Below, piece by piece: positions 60,460 to 64,000 of a DNA stretch of 64,000 nt. This DNA comes from Psychrosphaera algicola. Lineage in GTDB: Bacteria > Pseudomonadota > Gammaproteobacteria > Enterobacterales > Alteromonadaceae. The stretch covers positions 4,588,001-4,652,000 of the forward strand of contig NZ_JAQOMS010000002.1 of the NCBI RefSeq assembly GCF_028401425.1. Reading direction: 5' to 3'. Each line of letters opens with the position of its first letter. The stretch's first letter is position 1. The notes below the pieces were generated by a model that was not told the DNA's origin, did no database searches, and was given only the letters and a program-made list of their open reading frames with translations. The translations under genes were made by a program, and so were the position numbers.

Positions 60460-61106
60460 TTTTCTGCAATTGTAACGGATTGTTTTTGATCAGCTATTAT
60501 CTGGCACACCGCTCGGGAAACCGTATCGGCAGTAATTGGCTTATATTGACTAATAAAAGGTATGAATTGCAACGCAGTTAAAACATATTTCCCAAAAGTT
60601 TCACCTATCCGTTTCTCTGGACGAGGGCCGACTAATACACTTGGACGGACGATTAACGAGTGGTCAAAACCAAGTTGCAATAATTGGTGTTCGGTTTCGC
60701 CTTTCAAATTTAAATAGAACGATGACGCGCCGACTTTTGCACCAATGGAAGAAATAAAAACCAACCGAGTTGCGCCATTTAATTTAGCTAATGTTGCAAA
60801 CTCAACTGGGTAGGTTTGGTCAACTCTAATCATTGCCTGTTGACTGCCTGCGTGTTTAATTGTGGTGCCTAAACAACAAAATAACGTGTCGCCAACAATA
60901 TCTTGAACATGGGCTTCAAGGTGATCAAAGTCTGTTTTTATCTGGACCAATTTATTGTGTGTAAAGTTTGCGGGTAAGTCAGAGCGACTGAAGTTGATAA
61001 CTTGACAATAGTGTTCGTCGGCCAATAACTGAGTAATTAATGATTGACCGACAAGGCCTGTTGCGCCAATAACTAAAGCGCGTTTGGGGTTAGTAGCAGT
61101 TTTCAA
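60414..61106 (-). CDS. NAD(P)H-binding atypical short-chain dehydrogenase
   Basis: 230 residues. ALVIGATGLVGQSLITQLL is a Rossmann NAD(P) site; FCCLGTTIKHAGSQQAM, FISSIGAKVGASSFYLNLKG and LIVRPSVLVGPRPEKRIGE are typical of the HTATIP2/YbjT-like NAD(P)-binding group. The YxxxK is replaced by YLNLKG. Function unknown. Its ATG overlaps the ruvX 3' end by 17 bases. The last eight residues come from a 24/25-bp tandem duplication at 60411-60459. Intact. Confidence 0.82.
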   Translation of the reverse strand: MKTATNPKRALVIGATGLVGQSLITQLLADEHYCQVINFSRSDLPANFTHNKLVQIKTDFDHLEAHVQDIVGDTLFCCLGTTIKHAGSQQAMIRVDQTYPVEFATLAKLNGATRLVFISSIGAKVGASSFYLNLKGETEHQLLQLGFDHSLIVRPSVLVGPRPEKRIGETFGKYVLTALQFIPFISQYKPITADTVSRAVCQIIADQKQSVTIAENRRLQSFKNPKIRIF

Positions 61107-61506
61107 AGTAACTTTCTAATATAACTACTGCTGATTGTGAGTCAACATTACCTTTTTTAAGTTACGAAAGCCACCGGATGCAAATAAATCTGCCTTGGCA
61201 TCAACTGTAGTCAGACGTTCGTCATGGGTTTCTATGGCATAACCAAAGCGACCATGGATCTTGTTGGCGAATTTTTTGCGCGGGCAGTCATCGGTTGTTC
61301 TGTACCATCCATATTAAGTGGCAATCCGACAACCACTAGGTCTGGTTCCCAAGTGGTAAGTAGCTTTTCAACTTGGTCCCACTGAGGTACACCATCCTTC
61401 GCTCGTAAAGCTTCAAGGGGGATGCCGTACCGGTTAATGATTGTCCTACTGCAAAACCAATGCTAGTTGTGCCGTAGTCGATACCAATAATGGTTTTTGA
61501 CTTCAT
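61090..61506 (-). CDS. ruvX: RuvX/YqgF family Holliday junction resolvase-like / pre-16S rRNA nuclease (three frameshifts)
   Basis: RNase H-fold nuclease that matures the 5' end of 16S rRNA (formerly predicted Holliday resolvase). ATG 61506 (MKSKTIIGIDYGTTSIGFAV) with the catalytic Asp in GIDYG. Breaks near 61420 (C run; then LEALRAKDGVPQWDQVEKLL and PDLVVVGLPLNMDG), near 61279 (A run; then FANKIHGRFGYAIETHDERL with the second acidic residue) and near 61160 (A run; then GNVDSQSAVVILESYFENCY). All restore a 138-residue YqgF. Start overlaps yqgE stop (TAATG). Confidence 0.9.
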
Positions 61507-62084
61507 TAAGCGTGTCCTGAAATTGCGGACAGTTGACTGATGTCGATGCCCAGTTTTTGGATTGCTCTTTCCCAACGTTTTTCAACTGGGGTATTGAATA
61601 AAATATCGTGGTCAGCTTCAATTGTTAATCAGGCATTGTTCGCCATTTCATCTTCCAATTGACCAGCAGTCCATCCTGCATAGCCTAAAGTTAATAAAAA
61701 TTGATCAGGTGCTTGCTCGGTTGACAAGCTTTGCAATATATCTTTCGACGTTGTTACATTGATGTCGCCCGGAAGCGCTATACTTGAAGTCCAAATTTTG
61801 CCCCCTGTGTGCAATACAAAACCACGGTCAGTTTGCACCGGACCACCTGTTAGCACATTTTTTGATGACAATGCCGATGATTCACTGGTTTCAATGTCAA
61901 TTTCGTTTAACAGTCGACTAACACTGATCTCAGATGATTTGTTAATGACCAAGCCCATTGCGCCCTGATCATCGTGTTCGCAAATGTAGGTCACTGACCG
62001 ACCAAAAAATGAACCATCTAAAGAAGGCATCGCAATCAATAGTTGGTTCGTTAAATTGGTGATTTCTGTAATTTCTGCCGTCAT
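61506..62084 (-). CDS. yqgE: YqgE/AlgH family protein with in-frame TGA
   Basis: UPF0301 protein, function unknown; MTAEITEITNLTNQLLIAMP, SLDGSFFGRSVTYICEHDDQ and GGPVQTDRGFVLHT are characteristic. At residue 152 the codon is TGA (61629-61631) where relatives have Trp (NNAWLT). The same frame then continues LTIEADHDILFNTPVEKRWE, IQKLGIDISQLSAISGHA, the normal YqgE end, to TAA at 61506-61508. This is a substitution, not a frameshift. Corrected length is 192. Either a sequencing error (G to A) or a real nonsense mutation. Between gshB and ruvX as in E. coli. Confidence 0.9.
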
Positions 62085-62127
62085 TAAAACTCCTATTAAT
62101 TGCGCTTTTGAGAATGTGCTTGTTTTA

Positions 62128-63080
62128 CTATTGCGCGCTTATGCGTTGTTCAATAGCGTCAAACAGTGCGCCTGTAATATCTACGTCAAATGCTGCTTCA
62201 ATTTCTTTGATGCACGTTGGGCTAGTAACATTTATCTCGGTGACAAAATCACCAATCACATCTAAGCCAACAAATATTAGGCCTTTAGCTTTTAATGTAG
62301 GCCCAATTGCATTGGCAATCTTCCAGTCGGTGTCCGACAGTGGACGTGCTTCGCCTCGACCGCCAGCTGCTAAATTACCGCGGGTTTCACCTTTTGCTGG
62401 TATGCGAGCAAGGCAATAAGGCATAGGTTCACCGTCTACAATCAGGATCCGTTTATCGCCATTAGAAATATCTGGGATAAACGCTTGGACCATAGCAAAT
62501 TGAGTACCGTGTGCCGTAAGTGTTTCAATGATCACACCAAGGTTAGGATCACCTGCTTTAACTCTAAAGATAGAGGCTCCACCCATACCATCAAGTGGTT
62601 TGAGGATGATATCGCCATGTTTTTCATAAAAAGCCCGGATCTGCTTATCACTGCGAGTTACTAATGTTTGCGGTGTAAACTCTGAGAACCAACTGGTATA
62701 TAATTTTTCATTAGCATCACGCAGACTTTGAGGTTTGTTAACGATCAAAGTACCTTCGTCTTCTGCACGCTCTAAAATATAGGTGGCGTAAATAAATTCG
62801 GTATCAAAAGGAGGATCTTTACGCATTAGTATCACGTCTAGATCAGACAATAATATGTCGTTAGACTCGGCAAGAGTGAAGTGATCGCCCACCACATTTT
62901 GTACGGTTAATTGACGCGCTTGACCATATGCTCGACCATTTTCTAAAAATAGGTCGTTCATTTCAAAGTAGTACAATTCATAGCCCCGTGCCTGTGCTTG
63001 CAGCAACATTGCAAAGCTCGAATCTTTTTCAAATTAATATCTGCAATGGGATCCATCACAATGCCAAGTTTTTTTGTCAT
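62128..63080 (-). CDS. gshB: glutathione synthetase (one frameshift)
   Basis: ATP-grasp ligase that adds glycine to gamma-glutamylcysteine. ATG 63080 (MTKKLGIVMDPIADINLKK); one A missing near 63030 restores DSSFAMLLQAQARGYELYYF. ATP-grasp signatures: VILMRKDPPFDTEFIYATYI, ILKPLDGMGGASIFRV, RILIVDGEPMPYCLARIPAK and VTEINVTSPTCIKEIE. About 316 residues, usual. Between rsmE and yqgE. Confidence 0.95.
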
Positions 63081-63101
63081 TTTTAATCCTAGTATTAAAA
63101 A

Positions 63102-63833
63102 TTAAGCTAAATCACCAAACTGAAATTGCAGTGATGCTAATAAGGTTAACGCGGCGGTTTCAGTGCGTAATACTCTTGGGCCAAGTTGAATGTCTGTGTA
63201 ATTGGCGTCACCTGCTTGGCGAATTTCTTCGTCACTTAAACCACCTTCTGGGCCGATAATAAAACGGACGCCACTGTCAGGTATTGTAATCGTTTTAATA
63301 GAAGTGGAGGCTTTAGGGTGTAAATTCAACTTCAGTTGGTTAGTTTCTTGTTTTAAAAACTCAGACAAACTGATTGGTGGGTGAACAACAGGAATAATAG
63401 CGCGACCACTTTGTTCACAGGCCGAGATTGCTATTTTTTGCCACTGCTGGTGTTTTTTCTCTAATCGTTCACCAGCTAATTTAACGCCACAACGTTCAGT
63501 AAAAACTGGTGTGATCTCCATAATGCCTAATTCAACGGATTTTTGGATGGTAAAATCCATCTTATCACCGCGGGAAATGCCCTGAGCCAAATGAATATTT
63601 AACGGTGACTCATTTTCAATCGCGGCTTTTTCTAGAGGCAATATTTGGACTGACTTTTTGCTCACATCCGTAATTTCGCTAAGGTAATCGTGCCCGTCGC
63701 CATTAAACAATATGATTTTGTAACCTTGTTTCAAGCGTAATACTTTAGCGACGTGATTTGCAGCGTCCGAGTCTAACTCGCAGTTGCTATTTAATTGCAA
63801 TGGTGAAGAATGATAAATTCGAGGTATTCTCAT
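63102..63833 (-). CDS. rsmE: 16S rRNA (uracil1498-N3)-methyltransferase
   Basis: SPOUT-fold methyltransferase for m3U1498. 243 residues, intact: MRIPRIYHSSPLQL, HVAKVLRLKQGYKIILFNGD (PUA-like), FIIGPEGGLSDEEI and LGPRVLRTETAALTLLASLQ (SAM knot). First gene of the rsmE-gshB-yqgE-ruvX run. No gene is visible in the remaining 167 bases of the window. Confidence 0.95.
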   Translation of the reverse strand: MRIPRIYHSSPLQLNSNCELDSDAANHVAKVLRLKQGYKIILFNGDGHDYLSEITDVSKKSVQILPLEKAAIENESPLNIHLAQGISRGDKMDFTIQKSVELGIMEITPVFTERCGVKLAGERLEKKHQQWQKIAISACEQSGRAIIPVVHPPISLSEFLKQETNQLKLNLHPKASTSIKTITIPDSGVRFIIGPEGGLSDEEIRQAGDANYTDIQLGPRVLRTETAALTLLASLQFQFGDLA

Positions 63834-64000
63834 GGCGTTTCTATTTGCTTTTTTTGCAATTTTAGCAGGCTGATTTTGATATGCCTATGGTTATCACATA
63901 ACTATTTTTTTAATGAACAATAATTCGTTAAGCCTCAGTTGCTTTAGTTTATTCCGTCGAACCCAAGTTTTTTGTTACTAATTTTCTATGAAAAATATAC

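Overview
The window is chromosomal DNA from a low-GC gammaproteobacterium, most likely a marine member of the order Alteromonadales. Three things suggest this: gene order matches the gammaproteobacterial core chromosome; a MotY-type (sodium-driven polar) flagellar stator protein and a FimV hub protein are present; and protein sequences resemble Colwellia/Shewanella/Pseudoalteromonas-type families. No rRNA, IS element, prophage or CRISPR array is visible.

Layout. 1-6.5 kb: fatty-acid synthesis and cell-division-linked cluster fabD(end)-fabG-acpP-fabF-pabC-mltG-tmk-holB-pilZ. 6.6-10.8 kb: yejM and yejL opposite yejK, two small conserved proteins and a broken LprI-like gene. 10.8-16.8 kb: yciI, a sodium:neurotransmitter-family transporter, rraB, queF, syd, rnt, motY. 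17-25 kb: an accessory stretch of mostly short plus-strand genes (membrane proteins, a zinc-finger membrane protein, a 2H phosphoesterase, DUF3465, YdeI/OmdA, GNAT, a SpoIIAA-like protein, a ZIP transporter). 25-41 kb: mnmC (oxidase half only), fabB, pdxB, asd, fimV, truA, accD, folC, dedD, cvpA, purF, folD. 42 kb: a five-tRNA operon (Pro-Arg-His-Leu-Pro). 42.8-51.2 kb: protein quality-control block tig-clpP-clpX-lon-hupB-ppiD. 51.3-52.5 kb: a FliK-like/FlhB-like pair. 52.7-57.8 kb: cytochrome c maturation ccmFGHI and mlaA. 57.9-63.8 kb, minus strand: ilvIH, an NAD(P)-binding protein, ruvX, yqgE, gshB, rsmE.

The most striking overall property is that about half of the protein genes, including essential ones (fabG, tmk, purF, lon, folC, folD, fabB, gshB), carry single-base frameshifts. 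Most are one-base length changes in or beside homopolymers, and the protein resumes perfectly in the next frame. I read this as uncorrected sequencing error, not gene decay, so these genes are annotated here as single CDSs spanning the shift with the breakpoint given.

I did not find a convincing new biological system. The best leads are the unassigned accessory genes at 17-25 kb, the FliK-like/FlhB-like pair outside any flagellar operon, the 16-copy LEEPE repeat in FimV, the MnmC protein lacking its methyltransferase half, and an in-frame TGA at a conserved Trp of YqgE.
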